NCBI GenBank assembly: GCA_046706145.1
Contig: JBJKPP010000092.1
Span: forward strand, 1 to 27,082
Source of the DNA: JBJKPP01 sp046706145
GTDB lineage: Bacteria > Bacteroidota > Ignavibacteria > Ignavibacteriales > Ignavibacteriaceae
Length of the DNA stretch: 27,082 nucleotides
Direction of reading: 5' to 3'
Below the pieces are notes generated by a model, which was given only the letters and a program-made list of their open reading frames with translations, was not told the DNA's origin and made no database searches. Both the position numbers and the translations under genes were made by a program. This document shows positions 1 to 7,655 of this stretch, piece after piece (position 1 is the first letter of the stretch; every line of letters begins with the position of its first letter).

Positions 1-2
1 GA

Positions 3-131
3 GGAAAAAAGTATAAAGGACAGGAAAATCAGGCAGATTCTTTTAGAAAAGCTCATTCGCTGTCAAAAATGAATGAATTTAATTATGACCATAAATATAC
101 AAAACAACATAGGTCGAATCAATTAAAGTAA
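3..131 (+). CDS. 3' end of an unidentified gene (partial)
   Basis: An open frame enters from the left edge and ends at TAA 129-131, giving 42 residues with no start in view. The tail is very hydrophilic, rich in Lys, His, Asn and Gln, with no membrane segment or known motif. I do not recognise it. Support for a real gene is only that the frame is open to the edge, while another frame shows stops, and that it ends 21 bases before the converging tpiA, leaving no other occupant. It could be chance. Confidence 0.4.
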   Translation, partial: GKKYKGQENQADSFRKAHSLSKMNEFNYDHKYTKQHRSNQLK

Positions 132-152
132 TTTCTGAAAAGAATCCTATTT

Positions 153-908
153 CTATATAGATTCAATAATCCCTAAGAAAGAGTCTGCTTTTAAGCTGGC
201 TCCACCAACTAAGGCTCCGTCTACATCCTTTTGTGACATTAATTCTTTCGAATTATCCGGTTTTACACTTCCACCGTACTGGATTATTAGATTTTCAGCA
301 ATTTTAGTGGAATATTTTTCTTTTATCAATCCCCGAATAAATTCGTGTACTTCTTGTGCCTGGTCGGGAGTTGCGTTTACGCCGGTTCCAATCGCCCAAA
401 CAGGTTCATAAGCTACAATAATTTCTTTCATTTCATCTTCTGATACGTTCTCAAGTCCTTGAATTACTTGGTTTCTTACAACTTCCTTTGTGGTTCCTTT
501 TTTTCTTTCTTCAAGAGTTTCACCCACGCAAAAGATAGGTTTAAGGCCTACTGACAGAGCTTTCTTAATTTTTTTGTTAATTAATTCGTTTGATTCGCTA
601 AAGATAGCCCTTCTTTCTGAATGTCCCAGAATTACATATTCGCAGCCGGTGCTTTTTAACATTTTTGCAGAAATTTCTCCAGTAAAAGCACCACTTTCTT
701 CGAAATACATATTCTGAGCACCCAATTTTACTTTTGTTCCTTTAGTTAAAGAGTATGCTTCACTTAGAGATGTAAAAGTTGGGCAGGCTATAATATCACA
801 ATTAACATTTTTGTTTTTAAGTTTTTTTAAGATTTCTGATATCAGATTGCGTGTCTCTGAAATATCATTATTCATTTTCCAATTTCCGGCAATTACTTTT
901 TTTCTCAT
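153..908 (-). CDS. tpiA: Triose-phosphate isomerase
   Basis: Cytoplasmic glycolytic enzyme interconverting dihydroxyacetone phosphate and glyceraldehyde 3-phosphate. The 251 residues match the usual TIM-barrel length. The catalytic set is complete: Asn9 and Lys11 in AGNWKMN, electrophile His96 in ILGHSERR, and the catalytic base Glu168 in AYEPVWAIGTG, which is also the start of the flexible loop 6. The phosphate-binding YGGSVKPDN and DGALVGGASL motifs follow near the C-terminus. The ATG at 908 places AGNWKMN at residue 7, as is normal. The gene stands alone. A TAnnTTTG box lies about 41 bases upstream. Identification is secure. Confidence 0.97.
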   Translation of the reverse strand: MRKKVIAGNWKMNNDISETRNLISEILKKLKNKNVNCDIIACPTFTSLSEAYSLTKGTKVKLGAQNMYFEESGAFTGEISAKMLKSTGCEYVILGHSERRAIFSESNELINKKIKKALSVGLKPIFCVGETLEERKKGTTKEVVRNQVIQGLENVSEDEMKEIIVAYEPVWAIGTGVNATPDQAQEVHEFIRGLIKEKYSTKIAENLIIQYGGSVKPDNSKELMSQKDVDGALVGGASLKADSFLGIIESI

Positions 909-948
909 TTCTTTCTATTTCCTTATTATTTTTCTGTAAAAACCATAA

Positions 949-956
949 CAAAAATA
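949..956 (-). promoter_or_regulatory. Candidate Bacteroidota-type -7 box upstream of tpiA
   Basis: On the minus strand this reads TATTTTTG, an exact match to the TAnnTTTG -7 element described for Bacteroidota primary sigma factors, about 41 bases before the tpiA ATG. I could not find a clean -33 TTTG at the expected distance. In AT-rich DNA such a box also arises by chance. Confidence 0.3.
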
Positions 957-1073
957 GTAAAAATGAATGCTTTAGAGAAATGAAAACAACGATGATCAAA
1001 CATTAAATTAAGTTATATATAGTGTAATTTTTTGTTCCTAAGTATATATAAAAAATCTGTTTAAAGTGGATTG

Positions 1074-1117
1074 GTCATTCGATAGTCATTAAATTGTCAT
1101 TCGGTTGTCATATTATT
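1074..1117 (+). repeat. 11-bp tandem array starting GTCAT
   Basis: Four units begin at 1074, 1085, 1096 and 1107, exactly 11 bases apart: GTCATTCGATA, GTCATTAAATT, GTCATTCGGTT and GTCATATTATT. The array ends about 45 bases before the four-helix-bundle gene. The reverse-complement motif AATGAC recurs on the far side of that gene at 1549-1597, so the gene is framed by inverted copies. Confidence 0.75.
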
Positions 1118-1161
1118 CAACGTTTTGGAAAGTATAATTTATAGTATCATTGGGAGGTATT

Positions 1162-1524
1162 ATGAGATTAGAAGAGCTTAGAGTCTATCAGTTATCAATG
1201 AAAATTGCAGAGGAAATTTGGAACATAGTCTATAAATGGGATTATTTTTCAAAAGATACAATAGGAAAACAACTTATCAGGTCGGCAGACTCGATTGCAG
1301 CTAATCTGAGTGAAGGCTTTGGAAGATTTTTCTACAAAGAAGAAAGACAATTTTGCTACTATTCAAGAGGATCTTTGTATGAAACAAAAACCTGGTTAAC
1401 GAAAGGATTTGATAGAAAACTTGTAGATAAAGAAGATTATGAAAGATTTCAAAAAGATATTAATGATATTGGAGTAAAATTGAATAATTATATTAATTCA
1501 ATTAGTAAAAAGAATCCGAATTGA
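1162..1524 (+). CDS. Four-helix-bundle protein, S23 / 23S rRNA intervening-sequence family
   Basis: A 120-residue all-helical protein of the TIGR02436/S23 family, first seen in intervening sequences inside 23S rRNA genes and common as stand-alone genes in Bacteroidota. The Avd accessory protein of diversity-generating retroelements shares the fold. Family hallmarks visible here are the N-terminal LEELRVYQLSMKIAEE helix, the core RSADSIAANLSEGFGR (about residues 37-52) and GSLYETKTWL near residue 75. I chose ATG 1162 because GGGAGG lies at 1152-1157. A TTG at 1150 in the same frame would add four residues and overlap that ribosome-binding site. No reverse transcriptase or rRNA gene is nearby. 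The molecular role is unknown. Repeat arrays flank it on both sides. Confidence 0.9.
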   Translation: MRLEELRVYQLSMKIAEEIWNIVYKWDYFSKDTIGKQLIRSADSIAANLSEGFGRFFYKEERQFCYYSRGSLYETKTWLTKGFDRKLVDKEDYERFQKDINDIGVKLNNYINSISKKNPN

Positions 1525-1548
1525 TTTGGAAATATTTTTAAATTTATA

Positions 1549-1597
1549 AATGACAACGCAGTGAATGACGGCGAAGCCAAATGACTATAAATGACAA
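1549..1597 (+). repeat. Spaced AATGAC motifs, inverse of the upstream array
   Basis: AATGAC occurs at 1549, 1564, 1580 and 1590, spaced 15, 16 and 10 bases, immediately after the four-helix-bundle gene. It is the reverse complement of the GTCATT motif at 1074-1117. Between copies lies GGCGAAGCC, which is G+C-rich against the background. The arrangement resembles degenerate terminal inverted repeats. Confidence 0.65.
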
Positions 1598-1648
1598 TTA
1601 ATCCACGCTACAAAATAGGTTTTATCACGAGTATGTAACTATTCTAAG

Positions 1649-3268
1649 TTACTTGTGTAGCAGCTTCAGCAAATCCAAATCCTTATTCCGTATTTCATCC
1701 GGAATGGGAACGTTATCTTGTTCTAATAATTCTTGAAAAGCAATCAATTCTTTATTGTGATTTAAGCCTGCTGCAGCAACAACCTTATCCTGCAGAACAT
1801 AGAACGCCATAAACTTTTCAGACTTTATATTTCCGCGATAAATAATATCATCCCACTTTTTCGCATGTCCAACATAATCGATTTTTAGGCCAGCCTGCAT
1901 TGTCCAGAAAAAAGGAGCTGAAGAATATTCTTTTTTCACGCCAGCCATATTGAATCCTGCAATTCTGCCTTGCTGCATAGCTGTTCGCCAATGCTCTATT
2001 CTTGTTTGGGAATTCGTTTTTGAATCGAAGAAGGAAGCCACATCACCTGCAGCGTAAATATTTTCTGCAGCTTTATCGGAATTGACCACAATGTGGAATG
2101 TTTTGTCGACTTTTATTCCGCCATCAGGGTTTTTTTCTAAATCGATAATATCTGTTGATGGTTTTACCCCGATGCCAATTACTATTAAGTCAGCTTCAAT
2201 TTTTTCGTTGTTATCTAACCCTACAAAAGTTATTTTTTCTTCTTGCGTGAAATTTTTAACCTTTCTTCCAAGCTTAAATTTTATTCCCTTTGCCTCATAT
2301 TTCTTCTGAATTAATTTACCGATTTCTTTTCCAAAAGTAAGTTCGAAAGGAGTTTCGTCTAAAGAAACGACGGTAACTTCTAAACCTCTTTCCGCCAGGC
2401 TGTTTGCAGATTCCATTCCTATAAAACTTGAGCCTACAACCACAGCTTTTTTAGAAGTTTGCTTATCGGCAAGCATGCCTTGTATTTTCTCAATTATCTT
2501 GTCAGCATCATCAAAACTTCTTAAGTAAAAGATATTTCTTAAATCAGAACCGGGAATATTTAATTTGATGGGTGTTCCGCCGGTAGCAATCAAGAGCTTA
2601 TCGAATTTACAGTCTGAACTATCTTCAAATTTTATTTTCTTGCTTTTAATGCTTACGCTTTTCACATTTTTATTAAACTCTATTTCAATCCCATAATTTT
2701 TATAGAAGTCATCCGGCCTTATGGGCATCCACTCAGGTTGTGCACTTCCTTCTAAGTAATCTTTGCTTAGATTCGGACGGTCGTATGGAGTTTTATCTTC
2801 CTTAGTAAACATCACAATCTTACCCTCAAATCCAGCTTCTCTCATGGCTTGTGCAGCGCCATATCCGGCGGCCCCTCCGCCAATAATAGCATAGACGAAA
2901 TCATCATTTTCTTTTTTTGACATTTCCGGAGTTCTGCTGAACGGCAATTCATCAGGCAGACTTACAGAAACATCATCTCCATCTATAGAAACATTATATT
3001 TGGGCAAAGCTTCAAAAGCTGGGGGTTCGAGTAAGTCACCTGAGTGAGAATTGAAACAAGCGTGGTGCAGCGGACAAATAATTTTATCACCGTGTAAAAC
3101 ACCTTCTTCTAATGACGCTCCATAATGTGTGCAATAAGCTCCGAGCGCTGAAATTTTTCCCTTGGTTTTCACTATTAAGATTTCTTTTCCATCAGCCACG
3201 GAGATTTTTTTCATTTCTCCGTCTTTAATATCATTTACTTTTCCTATTTTGATTTCTTTATTGGGCAT
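1649..3268 (-). CDS. Rieske [2Fe-2S] and FAD-dependent NAD(P)H oxidoreductase (AIFM3-like)
   Basis: A 539-residue, two-domain redox protein. Residues 1-105 form a Rieske domain with all four cluster ligands: Cys46 and His48 in CTH, Cys65 and His68 in CPLHH. After a short linker a pyridine-nucleotide-disulfide-type reductase begins: FAD dinucleotide fold IIGGGAAGYGAA (128-139), PYDRPNLSK (161-169), ATGG (228-231), the NAD(P)H fold VVGSSFIGME (277-286) and a late AAGDVASF FAD motif. This is the layout of AIFM3-type proteins and of ferredoxin reductases fused to a Rieske ferredoxin. The electron acceptor is unknown, and no oxygenase gene is adjacent. AAGGAG sits just before ATG 3268. It lies 28 bases downstream of the DUF72 gene on the same strand and is probably cotranscribed. 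Confidence 0.92.
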   Translation of the reverse strand: MPNKEIKIGKVNDIKDGEMKKISVADGKEILIVKTKGKISALGAYCTHYGASLEEGVLHGDKIICPLHHACFNSHSGDLLEPPAFEALPKYNVSIDGDDVSVSLPDELPFSRTPEMSKKENDDFVYAIIGGGAAGYGAAQAMREAGFEGKIVMFTKEDKTPYDRPNLSKDYLEGSAQPEWMPIRPDDFYKNYGIEIEFNKNVKSVSIKSKKIKFEDSSDCKFDKLLIATGGTPIKLNIPGSDLRNIFYLRSFDDADKIIEKIQGMLADKQTSKKAVVVGSSFIGMESANSLAERGLEVTVVSLDETPFELTFGKEIGKLIQKKYEAKGIKFKLGRKVKNFTQEEKITFVGLDNNEKIEADLIVIGIGVKPSTDIIDLEKNPDGGIKVDKTFHIVVNSDKAAENIYAAGDVASFFDSKTNSQTRIEHWRTAMQQGRIAGFNMAGVKKEYSSAPFFWTMQAGLKIDYVGHAKKWDDIIYRGNIKSEKFMAFYVLQDKVVAAAGLNHNKELIAFQELLEQDNVPIPDEIRNKDLDLLKLLHK

Positions 3269-3296
3269 TAGAACTCCTTTTCACATTTAATTGAAT

Positions 3297-4019
3297 TCAA
3301 TTTACAAAATTTCTTAAAGTTTGTGCATTTTTTGGCGCATATCCTTTTTCATCATTATCAAAGTAACAATAAATTTCTTTAACCTGCCACTGGAAAAAAT
3401 AATTAGCCCACCTTTGAAGGATTTCATCATTGTAATTTCCCTTGTATTTTGTCCCGGGTCCGTGAAGTCTTAAGTAAGTAAAATCGGAAGTGATTTCTTT
3501 CGGGGATATCGTTTTTCCTAATTCATAAATGCAGAAGGCGATATTATTTTTTCTTAAGAGTTCATAAGTTTCATTATTCCACCAGCTTTGATGACGAAAT
3601 TCAATTGTATATTTGAATTTACCAGGGAGAATTCTTAAAAATTCTTCGAGTGTATTGTTATTAAATTTTAATGAAGGAGGAAGTTGGAAAAGAACCGGAC
3701 CTAATTTATCCCCTAATATTTTTGCTCTACTTAAAAATAGTTGTACGCTTTCTTGTGAGTCAATTAACTTTTTCATATGTGTAATATAACGGCTTGCCTT
3801 AACAGAAAAGACAAAACCTTTTGGAAATGTTGTCTTCCATTTCTCGAAAGTAGTTTCTTTTGGGAGATGATAAAAAGAACTGTTTATTTCAACAGTATTG
3901 AGTTTTTCTGAATAAAATTTTAACCAGTTTTTTTGAGAAACGTTTTCAGGATAGAAATTTTCTTTCCAATGTGAATAGTTCCAGCCTGACGTGCCGATAA
4001 ATATTGATTCTTTTCTCAT
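3297..4019 (-). CDS. DUF72 (YecE-like) protein
   Basis: A 240-residue TIM-barrel-like DUF72 protein, a widespread family whose biochemical function is not established. Typical signatures are GTSGWNYSHW at residues 9-18, EINSSFYHLP, FSVKASRYITH, LGPVLFQLPPSL, YTIEFRHQSWW, the C-terminal FDNDEKGYAPKNA, and an Arg-Leu-His-Gly motif. I chose ATG 4019, which puts the first conserved strand (IFIGTSGW) right at the N-terminus as in the family. A TTG at 4052 in frame would add eleven residues with no family counterpart. There is no clear Shine-Dalgarno. The gene is about 100 bases downstream of the sugar permease and 28 bases upstream of the Rieske reductase. Confidence 0.9.
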   Translation of the reverse strand: MRKESIFIGTSGWNYSHWKENFYPENVSQKNWLKFYSEKLNTVEINSSFYHLPKETTFEKWKTTFPKGFVFSVKASRYITHMKKLIDSQESVQLFLSRAKILGDKLGPVLFQLPPSLKFNNNTLEEFLRILPGKFKYTIEFRHQSWWNNETYELLRKNNIAFCIYELGKTISPKEITSDFTYLRLHGPGTKYKGNYNDEILQRWANYFFQWQVKEIYCYFDNDEKGYAPKNAQTLRNFVN

Positions 4020-4118
4020 GTTAGAATAAACAAACTTAAATGGCAAAGTCAAAAGAGATTATATATACCGCCAACAAAGAATTGCTTTGACAGGTATTGA
4101 ATTTTGACCTTTTACTTT

Positions 4119-4949
4119 TCATCCCTTCAATGCTCCTTCGCTTAATCCTTGAATTATATACTTTTGAAAAATTGCTATTAAAACTACAATGGGAATAATT
4201 GAAATTACCGCTGCGGCCATAATATAACCCCAGGGAATTTGTCCATGTAAACCTTCAAATAGTGCAAGGCCGACTGGGATTGTCCGTGCTTTATAATCTA
4301 CTGTTAACATTAACGCAAATAAAAACTCATTAAAAGAATAAATGAAAACCAAGACAAAAGTTGAAAACAGTCCCGGCAGGGAAATCGGTAAAATTATTCT
4401 TGTAAGAATTTGTGTTCTCGAAGCTCCATCAACTAACGCTGCGTTATCGAGGTCTTGTGAAAGTTGTGAGAAATAACTGAGCATTATCCAAAGTGCAAGA
4501 GGAAGACCTAATGTTATGTAAGGAAAAATTAGCGCCTGGTATGTATTAACCCAATCCAATGATGTCATTATTTTGAACAAATATCCCACGATACTGATTT
4601 GGGGAAACATAGAAAAAGCCAAAAGTGTTATCGGGATAGCCTTTCTTCCGGGAAATTTCATTCGTGTAATTGAGTAAGCAGACAAACTCGAAAAAAATGT
4701 AGCAAAGAGAGCTGAAAGGAACGCTATAACAACTGAGTTAGTTAAATATTGTAATATATGGGTAGAATTATTTTTAAGTATATCAATGTAATTGCTAAAT
4801 GTAAAGATGAAACTGGAACTTGGTAATAAGAAATCCGGATTTTTGCTGAATGAAACTATACCCATAAAAACAAAAGGAGCTAAACAAAAAACTAAGATAA
4901 AAATGGAACTTATCCACAAAAGTATTTTCTTTATATCTCTTTCTCTCAT
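4119..4949 (-). CDS. Sugar ABC transporter permease, MalG/CUT1 type
   Basis: A 276-residue inner-membrane permease with about six membrane segments. It forms half of the channel of a carbohydrate importer. The cytoplasmic EAA loop that docks the ATPase is at residues 168-188: it opens DNAALVDGAS and ends ILPISLP. The N-terminal helix and the large periplasmic loop after it fit MalG-type subunits. Its ATG overlaps the stop of the other permease by four bases, so the two are translationally coupled. It is the last gene of the three-gene importer. No ATPase gene follows: the next gene, about 100 bases on, is a DUF72 protein. Confidence 0.95.
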   Translation of the reverse strand: MRERDIKKILLWISSIFILVFCLAPFVFMGIVSFSKNPDFLLPSSSFIFTFSNYIDILKNNSTHILQYLTNSVVIAFLSALFATFFSSLSAYSITRMKFPGRKAIPITLLAFSMFPQISIVGYLFKIMTSLDWVNTYQALIFPYITLGLPLALWIMLSYFSQLSQDLDNAALVDGASRTQILTRIILPISLPGLFSTFVLVFIYSFNEFLFALMLTVDYKARTIPVGLALFEGLHGQIPWGYIMAAAVISIIPIVVLIAIFQKYIIQGLSEGALKG

Positions 4950-5824
4950 CCTATTACTTCCTTAAATTTTCCAAATTTTATGTAAAGGATGGATAGTATG
5001 GCAGCAATTATAAAGAGAGCTACAGAAATAGCAGAACCATAACCAAAATCACCAGATACTAAATAATTGTATGCATACACTGACATAGAAGTTGTACTTC
5101 CACCTGGTCCGCCTCCAGTTAAAACGTAAATCAAATCAAAAATTCTGACTGCATCTATTGTTCTAAAAAGAAGAGCAACAACAATGACGGGTTTAAGTAA
5201 CGGCAAAGTAATTTTGAAAAACCTTTGCAGCAAAGTTGTTCCATCTACTCTTGCCTGTTCATACAATTCATTTGAGATAGTTGATAATCCTGAAAGAAGT
5301 ATGATTGTAATAAAAGGGGTGGTTTTCCAAACATCACTAATGACGATGGAAAAGAATGCGCCTAAAGATGAGCCCAGCCAGCTTATTCTTTCGGTTGAGT
5401 GCCCAAGTTTTAAAACTAAAAAGTTCAATAAACCAAAATCATAATTGTAAATTAATTGCCATACTTTAGCTGAGATTGCAATAGGGATTGCCCAGGGAAT
5501 TAGTATAATTATCCTAAGAAGTGTCCTGCCGGGGAAAACTTCGTTTAGAGTAAGCGCAAATATTAATCCTAAGAAAAGTTCTATTGAAACTGATACAAAA
5601 ACAAAGATTAGGGTAAATCTAACAGACTGCCAAAAATGAACATCGTGAATTAAGTATTTATAATTCTCAAACCATAAGAATTTTTGAGGAAGAAAAGTAA
5701 CATCTCTAAAAAAACTAGTAATTAGAGTCCCGATAACAGGAATAAGAATAAATATTGCCGCAATTGTAATTAACGGTAAATTAAAAGAATAAGCTTTAAT
5801 TATTTTTTTGATATTATTTCGCAT
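4946..5824 (-). CDS. Sugar ABC transporter permease, MalF/UgpA type
   Basis: A 292-residue inner-membrane permease with about six membrane segments, partner of the MalG-type subunit downstream. The EAA loop lies at residues 189-208 (begins EQARVDGTT, ends KITLPLL). The N-terminus is short, unlike the enlarged E. coli MalF, as in most CUT1 systems. Start ATG 5824 lies inside the end of the solute-binding-protein gene (11-base overlap), and the 3' end overlaps the next permease by four bases, a tight operon. The substrate cannot be read from this subunit. Confidence 0.95.
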   Translation of the reverse strand: MRNNIKKIIKAYSFNLPLITIAAIFILIPVIGTLITSFFRDVTFLPQKFLWFENYKYLIHDVHFWQSVRFTLIFVFVSVSIELFLGLIFALTLNEVFPGRTLLRIIILIPWAIPIAISAKVWQLIYNYDFGLLNFLVLKLGHSTERISWLGSSLGAFFSIVISDVWKTTPFITIILLSGLSTISNELYEQARVDGTTLLQRFFKITLPLLKPVIVVALLFRTIDAVRIFDLIYVLTGGGPGGSTTSMSVYAYNYLVSGDFGYGSAISVALFIIAAILSILYIKFGKFKEVIG

Positions 5825-7118
5825 ATATTTTCATTAGTTCATCAATTTGACTTTGCATTTTTGCCAATGCTTTTCTAGGAGAAATTTTACCTGCTATACA
5901 ATCATTTACGTATCTTTGCATGACCTGTGAGACTTGAGGATAATAGGGAATTGTTGGTCTTGCTTTTGATATTCTAAGCGCATTTTCCAAGATTCTTAAT
6001 CTTGGATATTTTGATAATAACAGAGAATCTCGGTAAAGATCTTCTCTTGCCGGAGTCCAGCCGATTTGTTCGAACATTTTCTCCTGGCTTTTGTAAGAAG
6101 TTACGAATTTTATAAACTGCCATGCTTCTTCTTTTTCATCTGAGAATCTTGATATACCGATGTGCCAGCCGCCAAGAGAACTTGCCGAACTGTCACCTTG
6201 ATTATGTGGGAGAATTGTAACACCAATTTTCCCTCTAACTTTTGAACCTTTTTCTTCATGTAACGACCATGCATATGTCCAGTTTCTTTCAAATAATGCA
6301 CCCCCGTTTTGAAATAATCTCCTGACTTGTTCTTCTTTCATTTCTGTATAAGTATTTGGCGGTGAGATTTTGTATTTCTGTATTAGGTTTCTCATAAATT
6401 GCAGACCCTTGAGATTCTTTTCATTATTTACTGTAATTGAATCTCCATGCATCAAATCTCCACCAAAAGAGGAAATAAATTCAACAAAATCGCAAACTAA
6501 TCCCTCATACTGTGCGCCTTGCCAAACAAATCCACTAAAATTTTTATTTGTTTTTCTTTCAGCTTTTTGAATTTCTTCTGATTCTTTCACAAGCTGACTC
6601 CAATATATAGGTGGAGAATTATAGCCGAATTTTTTTAACAAATCCTTCCTGTAGTAGAGGAGTCCCACATCCATAAAAACCGGAATTGCATAAATTTTGT
6701 TTTTGTATTCGTCAACTTGTTTTAAAACGTTGGGAAAGAAAGGTTTCAAGGAAAAACCTTGCCTACCGCCAGGCAGGTTTGATTTGTCTATATATTTGTT
6801 TAAGGGTTCAAGCCACCCGGATTTTATAAACTGGTTTATCCATACAATGTCCATTAGAAAAAGGTCAGGGTTAGGCCGTTTAGCTTCCAGCGGAATTTCC
6901 AACCCCTGCCTTCTCTTGTCCGTAGATGTGGGCTGACGTACAAGTGTAACTTTTACTCCGTATTCCTTTTCATATTTATTTATTACCGACTGCCAAAAAT
7001 CAACTTCTTGGTTTGCGCCGCCAATCCAAATTGTAAATTCTCTTTTGCTATTTGAGCACCTTATGTTAAGTAAGCTGAATAAAAATGCAAACAGTATAAT
7101 CTTCTTAATGTTTTTCAA
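5814..7118 (-). CDS. Extracellular sugar-binding protein of a CUT1 ABC importer (lipoprotein)
   Basis: A 434-residue family-1 solute-binding protein. A basic, hydrophobic signal peptide ends in LLNIRC, so Cys21 is the likely lipidation site, although Arg just before the Cys is atypical. The FTIWIGGANQE strand, MDIVWINQFIKSGWLEPL and a late GWTPARED are typical of the family. The MDxVW...GWLEPL stretch recalls trehalose/maltose binders, but the substrate is only an inference. The start must be TTG 7118: the codon before it is a stop and no ATG occurs in frame for about 85 codons. No good ribosome-binding site is seen. Residues 114-122 (NLPGGRQGF) are encoded by a palindromic element (see 6754-6780). 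It is the first gene of a three-gene operon lacking an ATPase. Confidence 0.92.
   Translation of the reverse strand: MKNIKKIILFAFLFSLLNIRCSNSKREFTIWIGGANQEVDFWQSVINKYEKEYGVKVTLVRQPTSTDKRRQGLEIPLEAKRPNPDLFLMDIVWINQFIKSGWLEPLNKYIDKSNLPGGRQGFSLKPFFPNVLKQVDEYKNKIYAIPVFMDVGLLYYRKDLLKKFGYNSPPIYWSQLVKESEEIQKAERKTNKNFSGFVWQGAQYEGLVCDFVEFISSFGGDLMHGDSITVNNEKNLKGLQFMRNLIQKYKISPPNTYTEMKEEQVRRLFQNGGALFERNWTYAWSLHEEKGSKVRGKIGVTILPHNQGDSSASSLGGWHIGISRFSDEKEEAWQFIKFVTSYKSQEKMFEQIGWTPAREDLYRDSLLLSKYPRLRILENALRISKARPTIPYYPQVSQVMQRYVNDCIAGKISPRKALAKMQSQIDELMKIYAK
6754..6780. repeat. Palindromic element inside the binding-protein gene
   Basis: Left arm AAACCTTGCCT (6754-6764) pairs with right arm AGGCAGGTTT (6771-6780) with a single bulged T and a six-base loop. 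It is strongly G+C-rich against its surroundings. Read on the minus strand it keeps the frame and encodes NLPGGRQGF (residues 114-122). A similar but degenerate palindrome is at 24180-24202. Confidence 0.65.
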
Positions 7119-7235
7119 TTAATCTTAAATATCCATTGATTTAAAAGATGTATAGTATATCGGAAGGTATAAAAATCATCTTAAAATACATAGTCCATAC
7201 AAATTTGATTTGTTATTGTTAATAGAAATAGTTTG

Positions 7236-7362
7236 ACTTAAGTAGGTAATTGTGACCTTGCTGACTATTATTTGTCAAAAACAGGGGGACAACTTCATTA
7301 AATTGTTAGACAGTGAAAATAAAAATGCTAGATTAGACACATTGATTTTTATCACTTAAGTA
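7236..7362 (+). promoter_or_regulatory. Candidate operators upstream of the toxin-antitoxin pair
   Basis: The nonamer ACTTAAGTA, which contains the palindrome ACTTAAGT, occurs twice: 7236-7244 and 7354-7362. The second copy ends about 35 bases before the antitoxin ATG. Between them, ACAACTT (7289-7295) and AAATTGT (7300-7306) form an imperfect inverted repeat. AbrB-fold antitoxins usually bind palindromes upstream of their own operon, so these are candidates. No binding evidence exists and AT-rich DNA makes chance matches likely. Confidence 0.25.
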
Positions 7363-7397
7363 ATTACATTGTATCTACAATAAACGAGAAATAGGTG

Positions 7398-7655
7398 ATG
7401 ACAACTAAAGTAATAAAAATAGGGAATTCAAAAGGAATAAGAATACCTAAACATATTTTGGACGAAAGCGGATTGGAAGATGAAGTTGAAATTGAGGTAA
7501 AAAATGATAGAATAATATTGAAACCAGCATCTAAGGTTAGAGAAAATTGGGAATCGGCTTTTCAAAAAATGTCTAAAAACGGAGATGATGTTCTCTTAGA
7601 TAAAGAATATCTGGAATATTCAAATTCTTGGGATAATGAAGAATGGGAATGGTAA
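7398..7655 (+). CDS. mazE: AbrB/MazE-type antitoxin
   Basis: An 85-residue protein. Residues 1-45 form a SpoVT-AbrB DNA-binding swapped-hairpin domain, with the KIGNSKGIRIPKHIL signature and the following VEIEVKNDRIILKP strands. The acidic, Trp-rich C-terminal tail (ending NEEWEW) is what MazE-type antitoxins use to wrap the toxin. Its role is to neutralise the adjacent toxin and, with it, to repress its own operon. I chose ATG 7398 over a GTG at 7395 in the same frame. The stop codon directly abuts the toxin ATG, so the two are translationally coupled, antitoxin first, as expected for type II modules. Confidence 0.92.
   Translation: MTTKVIKIGNSKGIRIPKHILDESGLEDEVEIEVKNDRIILKPASKVRENWESAFQKMSKNGDDVLLDKEYLEYSNSWDNEEWEW

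Noticed and set aside
1074..1117. Short regular repeats considered as a CRISPR array.
   Set aside because: Units are only 11 bases with no separate spacers, and no cas gene is near.
1162..1524. The four-helix-bundle gene as Avd of a diversity-generating retroelement.
   Set aside because: No reverse transcriptase and no template/variable repeat pair is visible in the window.
1649..3268. The Rieske/FAD gene as a nitrite reductase or a ring-hydroxylating oxygenase.
   Set aside because: There is no siroheme or catalytic oxygenase domain. The order Rieske then FAD reductase fits AIFM3-like or ferredoxin-reductase proteins.
3289..3302. A 14-base perfect palindrome (AATTGAATTCAATT) at the end of the DUF72 gene.
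   Set aside because: It is all A/T apart from a central GAATTC, overlaps the stop codon and has no T-tract or repeat elsewhere. It is likely chance.
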